A stretch of 64,000 bases of DNA from AP-15 sp963733945 (GTDB lineage: Bacteria; Pseudomonadota; Alphaproteobacteria; ATCC43930; CGMCC-115725): assembly GCA_963733945.1 (NCBI GenBank), contig CAVTFD010000018.1, positions 62,001-126,000 of the forward strand, written 5' to 3'. The position numbers and the translations under genes were made by a program. How positions within the stretch are numbered: position 1 is the stretch's first letter; the number at the start of each line of letters is the position of its first letter. Under the pieces are notes generated by a model that did no database searches, was not told where the DNA came from, and was given only the letters and a program-made list of their open reading frames with translations. Below, one piece after another: positions 16,144-24,579 of this stretch.

Positions 16144-17379
16144 ATGCCTGATCGTCTGTCCAGTCCAGCTGCGCCGCGGCCGTGGCTGTCGATCCTCGGC
16201 GTCGGCGAGGATGGCCGGCAGGGCCTGTCGAATGCCGCCCTGGAGGTCCTCGACGCGGCCGAGTTCGTGGTTGGCGGCGCGCGGCATCTGCGACTCGTCC
16301 AGCCGATTGCGGCGCAAACGCTCGCTTGGCCGACGCCGCTTTCCGACGCCTATGCGATGATCCTGGAGCGGCGCGGGCGGCCGACCTGCGTGCTGGCGAC
16401 CGGCGACCCTTTCCACTACGGCGTCGGCGCGGAACTGGCCCGGCTGGCGCCTGCCGAAGAGATCGTCTGCTATCCGCTGCCATCCGCTTTCAGCCTCGCC
16501 GCGGCTCGGCTCGGCTGGTCGCTGCCCGATTGCGAGTGCCTGAGCCTGCATGGGCGGGCGTTGGAGCGGGTCATCCCGTATTTGCAGCCGCGGACACGTA
16601 TCCTGGCGCTGAGCTGGGACGGCGCGACGCCGGGCCGGCTGGCCGCGCTGCTGACCGCACGCGGCTTCGGCAACTCGACGTTGACAGTGCTCGAGGCGAT
16701 GGGCGGACCGCGCGAGCGCGTCCGTCGAACGCGCGCGGCCGATTTCGGTCTCGCCGAGATCGACCCGTTGAACACCGTGGCGATCGAAGTCGCGGGCGCG
16801 CGCGCGGCGCGGGTGGTGACCCTCGCACCCGGTCTCGACGATACCTGGTTCGAGAATGACGGGCAGCTGACCAAAGCGGAGATCCGCGCGGTCACCCTTG
16901 CCGCGCTCGCGCCGCGGGCGGGTCAATTGCTGTGGGATATCGGCGCCGGGTCGGGTTCGGTCGGCATCGAATGGTGCCTGCGCCATCGCCGCAATCGCTG
17001 CATCGCCGTCGAGCAACACGCGGAGCGCGCCGCGCGTATCCGGCGCAATGCCGCGGAACTCGGCGTCGATGCGCTCGACGTGGTCGTCGGTCGAGCGCCC
17101 GAGGCGCTTGCCGCGTTGCCGGCGCCGGACGCGGTCTTTATCGGCGGCGGCGCCTCGGACCCGGCGGTGTTCGAGACCGCCTGGACGGCGCTGGAACCCG
17201 GCGGGCGTATGGTCGTCAATGCCGTGACGCTGGAGACCGAGGTGCTGTTGGCCGACCTGTTCGCGCGCCACGGCGGCGCCTTGCGGCGCATCGCGATTGC
17301 CCGCGCCGAGCCGCTCGGCGGGTTGCATGGCTGGCGGACGGCGCTGCCGATTACCCAATGGGCGGCGACAAAGCCGTGA
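16144..17379 (+). CDS. cobL: Precorrin-6Y C5,15-methyltransferase (decarboxylating) CobL
   Basis: A 411-aa fusion of a CbiE-type tetrapyrrole methylase and a CbiT-type methylase. It adds methyls at C-5 and C-15 and removes the C-12 acetate carboxyl. The N-terminal half shows WLSILGVGEDGRQGLSNAAL, VVGGARHLRLV and CVLATGDPFHYGVGAELARL. The C-terminal half shows FENDGQLTKAEIRAVTLAAL and the SAM motif LLWDIGAGSGSVGIEWCLR. The ATG at 16144 gives the family start. An in-frame ATG lies 24 nt upstream, overlapping the cobK start region. Confidence 0.95.
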   Translation: MPDRLSSPAAPRPWLSILGVGEDGRQGLSNAALEVLDAAEFVVGGARHLRLVQPIAAQTLAWPTPLSDAYAMILERRGRPTCVLATGDPFHYGVGAELARLAPAEEIVCYPLPSAFSLAAARLGWSLPDCECLSLHGRALERVIPYLQPRTRILALSWDGATPGRLAALLTARGFGNSTLTVLEAMGGPRERVRRTRAADFGLAEIDPLNTVAIEVAGARAARVVTLAPGLDDTWFENDGQLTKAEIRAVTLAALAPRAGQLLWDIGAGSGSVGIEWCLRHRRNRCIAVEQHAERAARIRRNAAELGVDALDVVVGRAPEALAALPAPDAVFIGGGASDPAVFETAWTALEPGGRMVVNAVTLETEVLLADLFARHGGALRRIAIARAEPLGGLHGWRTALPITQWAATKP

Positions 17380-17392
17380 GGCGCAATCCGGC

Positions 17393-18160
17393 ATGACCGT
17401 CCACTTCATCGGCGCCGGCCCCGGCGCGCCCGACCTGATCACGGTGCGCGGGCCGCAATCTGATCGAGCGCTGCCCGGTCTGCCTCTATGCCGGCTCGCT
17501 GGTCCCGCCCGAGATCCTCGACTGGTGCCCGCCGGGTGCGCGCGCCGGATCGATACCGCGCCGCTCGATCTCGACGGCATTACCGCCGAGTTCGTGCGCG
17601 CCCAATCGCGGGGCGAGGATGTGGCCCGCCTGCATTCGGGCGATCTGTCGATCTGGAGCGCGCTCGGCGAACAGATCCGCCGGCTCGATGGCCTCGGCAT
17701 CCCCTATACCGTGACCCCCGGGGTGCCGGCTTTCGCGGCGGCGGCAGCGGCGTTGCGCCGCGAATTGACCGTGCCGGAAGTGGCGCAGTCGGTGGTGCTG
17801 ACCCGGACCTCCGGCCGCGCCTCGGCGATGCCGGCGACCGAGAGGCCTGGCGAGGTTCGCGGCGACGCGGGCGACGCTCGCGATCCACCTCTCAGTCCAT
17901 GCGATCGAGAAGGTCGTCGACGAACTGCTGCCGGCATACGGCGCCGACTGCCCGGTCGCGGTGGTGTGGCGCGCCTCGTGGCCGGATCAGCGTATCATCG
18001 AGAGCCCGCTCGGCGAGATCGCAGCTCTCGTGCGCGCCGAGGCATTGGAACGGACGGCGGTGATCCTTGTCGGCCCGGCGCTCGACCCGGGTGGCTTTCG
18101 CGACAGCGCACTCTATTCGCCGGATTACGAACGGCGGTTCCGCCCTCCGCCGCAGTGGAG
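17393..18160 (+). pseudogene. cobM: Precorrin-4 C11-methyltransferase CobM, broken by three frameshifts (3' end approximate)
   Basis: This SAM-dependent enzyme makes precorrin-5. Its pieces are in three stretches: VHFIGAGPGAPDLITVRG; then NLIERCPVCLYAGSLVPPEI one frame over; then RIDTAPLDLDGITAEFVRAQ, GDLSIWSALGEQIRRLD and VTPGVPAFAAAAAAL back in the first frame; then ARFAATRATLAIHLSVHAIE and ALYSPDYERRFRP in another. The breaks lie at about 17452 (extra G in GGGCC), 17537 (extra GC) and 17838 (extra C). The natural stop is not found, and the frame runs on antisense to cbiD. The start is 13 bp after cobL. Confidence 0.85.
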
Positions 18161-19301
18161 ACCGCAACCGGCCGAAGGAAGGGGTTCGTCCGGCGAGGCG
18201 GCCCTGACGGTCGAATATCGCGATCTCCAGCTCGGTGGCGGCGCCGGCCAGCACCTGAGCGGCCGTGCGCCAGGCATGCTCGGCAACGACCGCGGCCAAT
18301 GGCAAACCGATCGCTTCGGCCATCTGATAGATTTCGAGCGCGGTATTGGCGGCGCGCGCGGCGGCCACGGTCTCGGCATCGCCGCCGGCCTCGGCCAAGC
18401 GCTGAGCCAGCCAATCGAAATCGATTGCCCCGGCGCGGGAATGAAGATCGAGCAGACCCTGGCCCAACTTCGCGATCTTGGCGATGCCGCCGGCCACGGT
18501 GACGCGGGGCAGGGGATGGCGGCGCAGATATTTCAGCATGCCGCCGGCGAAGTCGCCCATGTCGATCAGCGCGTGCTCCGGCAGTCCGTGCAATGCCTGG
18601 ACCGCCGCCTCGGAGGTCGCGCCGGTCGACCCCGCGACATGCGCGAGCCCGGCGGCGCGCGCCACGTCGATGCCCCGATAGATACTGTGGATCCAGGCGG
18701 AGCAGGAATACGGCACGACGATCCCGGTGGTGCCGAGGATCGACAGCCCGCCGACGATGCCGAGCCGCGGGTTGAGCGTCTTGCGCGCGACCGCCTCGCC
18801 GCCGGGGATTGAGATCTCGACCTCGATGTCGGTTGCGCCGCCCAGTGACGAGGCGGCTTCGGCGACGGCGTCGCGGATCATTTTACGCGGCGCGGGGTTG
18901 ATCGCGGGCTCGCCCGGCGGGATCGGCAGTCCGGCCCGTGTGACCGTCCCGACACCAAGCCCGGCGCGAAAGACGATGCCGCCGCCGGCCGGACCGGGGC
19001 GGACCGTCGAGACGATCAGCAGCCCATTGGTAACGTCCGGGTCGTCGCCGGCATCCTTGACCACCCCGGCGCGGGCGCCATCGGCGGTCTGGTCGTGGCA
19101 GGCCAGCGCAAAGCCGACCCGTGCGCCGCGCGGCAACAGGATCTCGACCGGGTCCGGGAACTCACCCGTTATCCAGCCGATAAAGGCGGCCTTGGTGGCG
19201 GCCGTGGCGCAGGCGCCGGTGGTCCAGCCGCGGCGCAGTTCTCCGGCTTTGCCCCTCTTTGGCGCCCCAAATTGTGCCTGGAGAGGTTCAGCCGCGGTCA
19301 C
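17892..19301 (-). CDS. cbiD: CbiD, cobalt-precorrin-5B (C1)-methyltransferase
   Basis: CbiD methylates C-1 and removes the acyl unit to form (cobalt-)precorrin-6A. The N-terminus GELRRGWTTGACATAATKAA is the CbiD signature. DVTNGLLIVSTVRPGPAGGG, NPAPRKMIRDAV, LGIVGGLSILGTTGIVVPYS and VAGGIAKIAKLGQGLLDLHS follow. The natural C-terminus is expected near AIFDRQGRLAGRTP (about 18190). The remaining 90 or so residues read through the antisense of cobM and look like run-on after a small frameshift or lost stop. CbiD is the anaerobic-pathway counterpart of CobF. Finding it beside cobG suggests it fills the missing CobF step. Confidence 0.88.
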   Translation of the reverse strand: MTAAEPLQAQFGAPKRGKAGELRRGWTTGACATAATKAAFIGWITGEFPDPVEILLPRGARVGFALACHDQTADGARAGVVKDAGDDPDVTNGLLIVSTVRPGPAGGGIVFRAGLGVGTVTRAGLPIPPGEPAINPAPRKMIRDAVAEAASSLGGATDIEVEISIPGGEAVARKTLNPRLGIVGGLSILGTTGIVVPYSCSAWIHSIYRGIDVARAAGLAHVAGSTGATSEAAVQALHGLPEHALIDMGDFAGGMLKYLRRHPLPRVTVAGGIAKIAKLGQGLLDLHSRAGAIDFDWLAQRLAEAGGDAETVAAARAANTALEIYQMAEAIGLPLAAVVAEHAWRTAAQVLAGAATELEIAIFDRQGRLAGRTPSFGRLRSPLRRRAEPPFVIRRIECAVAKATRVERRADKDHRRPFQCLGAHESCDLAERALDDTLIRPRGAPHHRDRAVGAVCRQQFVDDLLDRMD

Positions 19302-19370
19302 GGCGGAGGCTCACCGAATTCTTCTCGCCCTGTACTCCCGAAGCGCGGGGCCGCCTGCGCCGGCGGGCTC

Positions 19371-20981
19371 TCAGTGCAGTTCGGCGAGGCCCATCGCTTC
19401 GCCAAAGCGGCGGCTGGCTTCGAAGGTGTCGCCGTATTTGCGGTGACCGGCGGAAATGTGCGCGCAGGCGAGCAACAGCCGCGCGCGGTCGGCGCATTGG
19501 TTCTTGCCGTAATCCTGCAACAGGCATTGCGGGATTTCCTGATTATGCGGGTCGTTGCCGAAACGCGTTGCCATCAGGGCCATCCGCTGCACCAGCGGCG
19601 AACGATCCTCGCCGCTGTCGAGATACGCCTTCGTCCAAGCCACCGACTGCGCGGTGTCGAACGCCGTCATCGCGTCTTCGAGACGCCCGATGATCTGGGC
19701 TCCGGTCAGGCGGTCGGCGCCGGCCGGCGCGTTGATCGGTTCTGATTTGACCCAGCCCATGTGCTTCTGGTTCCACGCCGCCTGATTGACCATCGAGCCC
19801 GCGACATAGAGCAGCTTCAGCCGCTGCGGGTGCTCGAAATTGTCGTAGAACCAGCCGAGCGTGTTGCAATATTCGTAGGTGTGCTGCGGCATCGAGAAGG
19901 CGTTCGGGCCGTCGGTCTCGAGCACGACCTGCGCGGCCGCCAGCTGGATCGCGTCGACGATGCGCCGCGGCGATGTGCCGGCGAGCAGCAGCGTGCTGAT
20001 CTTTTCGATATAGGCTGGCTCGTGCTGGCGGATCAGCGCGTCGACAAGCTCGTCGGTTTCGCCCGCTGACAAATCGCCGGTATTGGTCAGCAGCGCGCGC
20101 TCGCGCTCGGTGGTGCCGCCTTGCGGGACGGCGTGGACCTCGGCGCCCTCGATGAACATCGTGACGATGTTGCACGCCATCTCGTAGACCGAATGCCAGC
20201 GCGGCCCGACCGCAATGTCGAGCGCGCCCGCATAGAGCACGTCATGGGCGTTGTCCCAGCCGACCGCGTTGCCGATCTCGACCACCGAACGGGCGCGATA
20301 GGCCTTGTGCCCGGTCGTGTAGGAGCGGTTGTAGAGCATGCGGTCCTGAACATCGATCAGCCCGGCGAAAACCAGCTGAGCCAGTACTTCCTTGCGGTGC
20401 TCGGTCTCCTCCATCAGGCCGAGGAAGATGCGGTAGGCATCGATGACCTGGCCGCGTTCGACCAGGGTCAGCCAGTTGTTGAGGCGCTCGCTGAGCGGGC
20501 CGGATTCGCGCAGCGGCTCCTGGTCCGGCCAATAGACGACCGGCTTTGGCGGCTCGGTATTCGGCATCTTGTAGCCGCGCGTCGCATAATGGCCAGGCGC
20601 CTTGAGGATCTTCTGGTTCCAGATGTCGAGCCCCGACGGGATGTACCAGATCGTCTGCGCCAACGGCAGCGCCGCCAGCTTTTCCGGCAGCATCTTCTGC
20701 AGATTGATCGCGGCGCGCGCCGAGAGCAGGCAATGGTCGTTGTTGACGAAATTGGGAAAGCCGTCGTCGATGCGCTGATGGTATGGCACGTGCGTATAGG
20801 GCGCATGGATTCGCACCGCCTGGGCCATGATCTCCGGCAACGGCCGGCCGCGCTGGAGCAGTTCGTAATAGACCCGGCTGCCGCCGACCTGATCGCGGGC
20901 GAGGAGCCGGTCCTCGAGTTCCCGATAAAGTCCAGCCGCTTGTTGACGGCCATTTGAATGCGGTGCGGCTGGCGTCGGCAT
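19371..20981 (-). CDS. Conserved-looking protein of unknown function, 536 aa
   Basis: I do not recognise the family. The ATG at 20981 (MPTPAAPHSNGRQQ) follows GAGGAGCG, so it is preferred over the longer frame. The protein is soluble and mostly helical, without signal peptide or membrane segments. It is unusually rich in His, Trp and Tyr, with conserved-looking stretches: APYTHVPYHQRIDDGFPNFV, NNDHCLLSARAAINLQKML, GWDNAHDVLYAGALDIAVGP, RWHSVYEMACNIVTMFIEGA, SMPQHTYEYCNTLGWFYDN and NQAAWNQKHMGWV. The repeated helix-His pattern in the second half suggests metal or cofactor binding, but this is only an impression. It is alone on its strand behind the cob block. Confidence 0.6.
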   Translation of the reverse strand: MPTPAAPHSNGRQQAAGLYRELEDRLLARDQVGGSRVYYELLQRGRPLPEIMAQAVRIHAPYTHVPYHQRIDDGFPNFVNNDHCLLSARAAINLQKMLPEKLAALPLAQTIWYIPSGLDIWNQKILKAPGHYATRGYKMPNTEPPKPVVYWPDQEPLRESGPLSERLNNWLTLVERGQVIDAYRIFLGLMEETEHRKEVLAQLVFAGLIDVQDRMLYNRSYTTGHKAYRARSVVEIGNAVGWDNAHDVLYAGALDIAVGPRWHSVYEMACNIVTMFIEGAEVHAVPQGGTTERERALLTNTGDLSAGETDELVDALIRQHEPAYIEKISTLLLAGTSPRRIVDAIQLAAAQVVLETDGPNAFSMPQHTYEYCNTLGWFYDNFEHPQRLKLLYVAGSMVNQAAWNQKHMGWVKSEPINAPAGADRLTGAQIIGRLEDAMTAFDTAQSVAWTKAYLDSGEDRSPLVQRMALMATRFGNDPHNQEIPQCLLQDYGKNQCADRARLLLACAHISAGHRKYGDTFEASRRFGEAMGLAELH

Positions 20982-21155
20982 GGTGTCTCGCTCCTCGGTC
21001 GCCCGGCAACGCGGCATCCTAATGCGTTATTCAACTTGTTCGTCATGCCACATTGACAGCCCTTGCCGCCGCGCCCCGCATGGCTGCGACTTGGGACGAC
21101 CCAAAGCACAGGCGGGCGCATTATCCGTAGCCTCCGCTGCATTCGCCGGTCGTCG

Positions 21156-21938
21156 CTATTGTCCGGCCAAAAAGGTCATCGTCAAGGTCCCAAAGCAATA
21201 GGCGCCGGGCTGATGGCTTGGATTGTTGTTGGTCGGCGAAAAATAGCCGTTCACGCAGCTCTGGCTGTTGCCGATGCAGGACGCGGTCGGGGTTCCGCAC
21301 ATCGAAGGATAGCCCGTCGCGGCGTAGATGCCGCTCGTCGCGACCGGGCCCCGGCAGGTAAAGGTCGGCTCGCCGGGGCACGAAACCTTGACCGGCAAAT
21401 TGTAGGACGCGCCGCCCGTGCCATTGCAGTAGCTGTTGGCGGCGTTGAACAGGCTGTCGGTGCAATTTTGTGGAATTACGCTGACGTCGTAAAAGATGCA
21501 GCTCGGATACGTCACCTTGCCGAAAGTACAATTGGGTATGAAATTAGGTTCAATGATCGTGTTGTGCGGGAGGTTCGACTGCGCTCGCCAGCAATTGAGA
21601 ATACCCGTGGGATCGAGCGACTTTGCCGCGCAAAAACGCGAACCGGGGTTGGCGTCCGAACTGGGGACGGTTGCCGCGCATGCGGTGTTCTTGGCGACGA
21701 CCACCGTCGAATTGGTCGCGGTCTTGGCGCAACCCGCACCCCAGGTGATCGCGGAACCGGCCTGCGGCGCAAAGCCGACATAAATCGTAGCGCCGGTGTC
21801 GTTGACGATGCTGACCGCGCTGCTCGGTGCCGCCTGGAGGTCCGGCTCGCACGCTATCTCGGCGATCGCCCGTAGGCGCGGATCCTCGATCGGGAACATC
21901 CTGCCGGTACTCGGTTTTGAAACCGCGGTGCGGACCAC
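21156..21938 (-). CDS. Cys-rich, thaumatin-like protein (weak similarity)
   Basis: A 260-aa Cys-rich, Asn/Thr-rich protein. The order SIVNDTGATIYVGFA ... FYDVSV ... GGASYNLPVKVSCPG resembles the thaumatin fold, where a N-N-C/T-I-V strand opens the domain and a Y-D-V-S-L...N-L-P-V pair marks the core. About 15 Cys would give many disulfides, so export is expected. No signal peptide is visible after either candidate ATG (21938, 21899), and none is obvious in the other frames upstream. The true start may be altered. Bacterial thaumatin-like proteins are little studied, and glucan binding is one possibility. Confidence 0.5.
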   Translation of the reverse strand: MVRTAVSKPSTGRMFPIEDPRLRAIAEIACEPDLQAAPSSAVSIVNDTGATIYVGFAPQAGSAITWGAGCAKTATNSTVVVAKNTACAATVPSSDANPGSRFCAAKSLDPTGILNCWRAQSNLPHNTIIEPNFIPNCTFGKVTYPSCIFYDVSVIPQNCTDSLFNAANSYCNGTGGASYNLPVKVSCPGEPTFTCRGPVATSGIYAATGYPSMCGTPTASCIGNSQSCVNGYFSPTNNNPSHQPGAYCFGTLTMTFLAGQ

Positions 21939-22328
21939 CGGCCTTCGGGGCAGAGCAACGACAGGTCGGCTTCGGACATCGGTGACCGGCGCCGCTCAGA
22001 TGTACGATCCGAGGGTTCTGCGCATCCTCGGCAGCGACCCGATGACGCCCCGGTCAACAACGGCCGATCGCCAGCATGACAAGCCACATGCCGCGTGCGA
22101 CTGTTCGCGTATCTGTGAAGAACCCTGAGCGGCTCGAAAAGCTTGGATGGGTTTGCAGAACCCAGTCGGCGGTTTATCGAAAATTGTCTGTCGATTGCGG
22201 CATAATTCGTGTCGCGCATCATGCAACGTGCTCCCCGGTAGAGACGCCGAAATAATGCACCGAGAGAAATTGCGATATCGTAACCGCGGTTTCGCTCGGC
22301 AGAGGTCGGCGAGTGATAGACTGAGGCG
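21939..22328. other. Intergenic region, 390 bp, no gene recognised
   Basis: The gap lies between two divergently oriented genes, the thaumatin-like one (reverse) and the FAD oxidoreductase (forward). Frames here are open only as shadows. A modestly AT-richer part at 22180-22320 precedes the oxidoreductase start and its GAGG ribosome site, so a promoter is likely there. I see no tRNA fold and no strong hairpin. Confidence 0.5.
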
Positions 22329-23651
22329 ATGCTCAATCCCGACATCCTGCACCGGGATTTCACACCCGAGCCCTATTGGTGGGAGGCATATCGTCCGGTC
22401 GCGGACGAGCTTATCGAGGTGCCGCGAGAGGCGCGGGTGGCGATCGTCGGCGGCGGCTATGCCGGGCTGTCGACGGCGCTGGAATTGGCCAAGCACGGCA
22501 TCGACGCGGTCGTGCTCGAAGCCGAGCGAACTCGGCTTCGGCGCCAGCACGCGCAACGGCGGGGCGGTCAGCGGCGGCGTCAACATCGGCAAGAGCTTCA
22601 CCGGCCGGGCAGTCGACATCGAGCGGCGAGCGGGCGCAGAATATTCTGTCCGACGCCGCCGACGCCTTCGCCCTGATCGACCGCCTGATCGGCGAAGAGC
22701 GGATCGACTGCTATTGGGAAAAGCGCGGCCGTTTTGTCGGCGCCTGGACCACGCAGGCACTTTCGCCGCGCAGACAGCGGCGGCTGGCCCTGCTCAACGA
22801 GGCGGCGCAGTCGGGCGCCTACATGGTGCCGCGCGAACGCCAGCGCGAAGAGATCGCCAGCGACTATTATTACGGCGGCATGGTCGTCGAGCGCTCGGGC
22901 AAATTGCATCCGGCGCTTTATTACAAGGGGCTGCTCGATGCCTGCCGCCGGCGCGCCGTCGCGGTCTGCGCCAAGGCCGCGGTCGGCCGCATCGTCCGGG
23001 ACGGTAACGGCTGGCGGGTCGAAACCAGCCGCGGCGAGGTTGCGGCCGGCGATGTCGTCATCGCCACCAACGGCTATACCGGCGATCTGACCCCGGCGCT
23101 GCAGACGCCGCGTCGTGCCGATCGCCAGCCACATCATCGCCACCGAGGAATTGCCGCCGGATCTCGCCGGCTCGCTGATCCCGAAGGGACGCACCTTGTC
23201 CGACACCCGACGGGTGCTGTGCTATTACCGGATGTCGCCCGATGGCCGGCGGATGATCTTTGGCGGCCGGGCCCGGTTTACCCAGGTCGACGCCGCGGTC
23301 AGCGCGCCGATCCTGCATCGCTATATGACCGCGCGCTTCCCGCAGTTGCGAGGCGTCAAGGTCACCCATGCCTGGACCGGCAACACCGCGTTCACCCTCG
23401 ACGCATTGCCGCATATGGGTCAGAGCGGCGACCTGCATTACTGCCTCGGCTGCAACGGCAGCGGGGTCGCGATGATGACCTATCTGGGCTGGCAGACCGC
23501 GCGCAAGATCGCCCGCGCAGCGAACTATGCCTGCAGCTTCGACACGCATGATTTTCCCGATCACCCGCTCTATTCCGGCAATCCGTGGTTTCTGCCGGCG
23601 CTCGGCGGCTGGTATCGGCTGCGCGACCGGCTCGACCGCCTGCTCGCTTGA
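22329..23651 (+). pseudogene. FAD-dependent oxidoreductase (DAO / PuuB-like), broken by three frameshifts
   Basis: An amine- or amino-acid-oxidase-type flavoprotein. It starts MLNPDILHRDFTPEPYWWEA with the FAD-binding VAIVGGGYAGLSTALELAKH and LEAER. The protein continues one base over with LGFGASTRNGGAVSGGVNIG, then one further with AQNILSDAADAFALIDRLIG and VVIATNGYTGDLTPALQ, then again with VPIASHIIATEELPPDL, the GRRMIFGGRARFT segment and TFDALPHMGQ-like LDALPHMGQSGDLHYCLGCN. Breaks are near 22530 (extra A in CGAAC), 22627 (extra C in CGGCG) and 23112 (extra C in ACGCCG). Each is a single-base insertion. The joined length of about 440 aa is normal. Confidence 0.85.
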
Positions 23652-23701
23652 TCGGACCGTTGCTGTATGCTCATGCATTGCCCTTACCAGGAGGAAGCGG
23701 G

Positions 23702-23989
23702 ATGGATTTCGAGACTTACCGTAGCTCGCTCGCCAAAGACGAGCCGCCCGAAGGATTGAGCATGGCGGCGGCGGCGCTGTGGTGGGAGGCCAAAGGCGAT
23801 TGGCACCAAGCCCACAAATGCGCGCAGCAGCAAGGCGACGCCGAGGGGGCGTGGGCGCATGCCTATTTGCACCGCGTCGAAGGCGATTTGCGCAACGCCG
23901 GCGGCTGGTACGGCCGCGCCGGCCGGGAGGTGTCGACCGCGCCGCTGAAGGAGGAATGGGAGACGATCGCCCGCGCCCTCGTTCGCTAG
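23702..23989 (+). CDS. Small conserved-type protein, 95 aa, unknown function
   Basis: The ATG at 23702 sits behind AGGAGGAAGCGGG. The protein is a compact helical repeat-like chain rich in Trp, Ala and His: LSMAAAALWWEAKGDWHQAH, CAQQQGDAEGAWAHAYLHR and GDLRNAGGWYGRAG. The alternation of A-x-W-x-G-D and A-H/Y helices resembles one or two TPR/Sel1-type repeats. It is cytosolic. It begins 50 bp after the FAD oxidoreductase and may share its transcript. Confidence 0.7.
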   Translation: MDFETYRSSLAKDEPPEGLSMAAAALWWEAKGDWHQAHKCAQQQGDAEGAWAHAYLHRVEGDLRNAGGWYGRAGREVSTAPLKEEWETIARALVR

Positions 23990-23999
23990 ACCATTTCGC

Positions 24000-24503
24000 T
24001 TGTCGCGCCTTACGCTGATCGGCATCGGCGGCAATCTCGACAGCCTACGCTGGGGACCGCCGCGGGAGACATTGAAGGCCGCCCTTGACGCGCTTGCGGA
24101 GGAGGGGGTGACGATCACGGCGCGCTCTGCTTGGTACCGCAGCGAACCGGTGCCTCCCTCGGACCAGCCGTGGTTCGTCAACGCCGTCGCCGCGGTGGAG
24201 ACCGGGCCCGACGCTGTCGGGCTGCTGGCGCTGATGCAGTCCATCGAGAACCGATTCGGCCGGGTTCGCGGCGTACGCAACGCGGCGCGCGTCGTCGACC
24301 TCGATCTGCTCGATCACCAGGGCGAGCAGGTCGAGACGGAGGCGCTGATCTTGCCGCACCCGCGCCTGCATCAGCGCCGCTTCGTGCTCGAGCCATTGGC
24401 CGAAATCGCACCCGGTTGGCGCCACCCGGTCCTCGGGATGACTGCGCGGCAGCTTATTGCCCGCCTCGCGGACGGGCAACCGGTAGAGCGGCTGCTGGGT
24501 TGA
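24000..24503 (+). CDS. folK: 2-amino-4-hydroxy-6-hydroxymethyldihydropteridine diphosphokinase FolK
   Basis: A 167-aa HPPK, which transfers pyrophosphate from ATP to the pterin for folate synthesis. Family features are LIGIGGNLDS at the start, SAWYRSEPV, DQPWFVNAVAAVET, MQSIENRFGRVR, the metal-binding VVDLDLLDH and ILPHPRLHQRRFVLEPLAEI. The start is a TTG at 24000, 11 nt after the previous stop. No strong ribosome site is visible, so translation may be coupled. Confidence 0.93.
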   Translation: MSRLTLIGIGGNLDSLRWGPPRETLKAALDALAEEGVTITARSAWYRSEPVPPSDQPWFVNAVAAVETGPDAVGLLALMQSIENRFGRVRGVRNAARVVDLDLLDHQGEQVETEALILPHPRLHQRRFVLEPLAEIAPGWRHPVLGMTARQLIARLADGQPVERLLG

Positions 24504-24579
24504 GACAGCGGGTGCTGCCGATTGTGCCCGCTCTACCCCACCGCTATAACGCGGCTGTTCATTCGCCACCGGGAACAGG

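Noticed and set aside
14869..17700. Very long reverse open frame across cobJ-cobL
   Set aside because: It is antisense to recognised cob genes on both strands. Its translation is a low-complexity Arg/Ala/Pro mixture typical of a shadow frame in GC-rich DNA.
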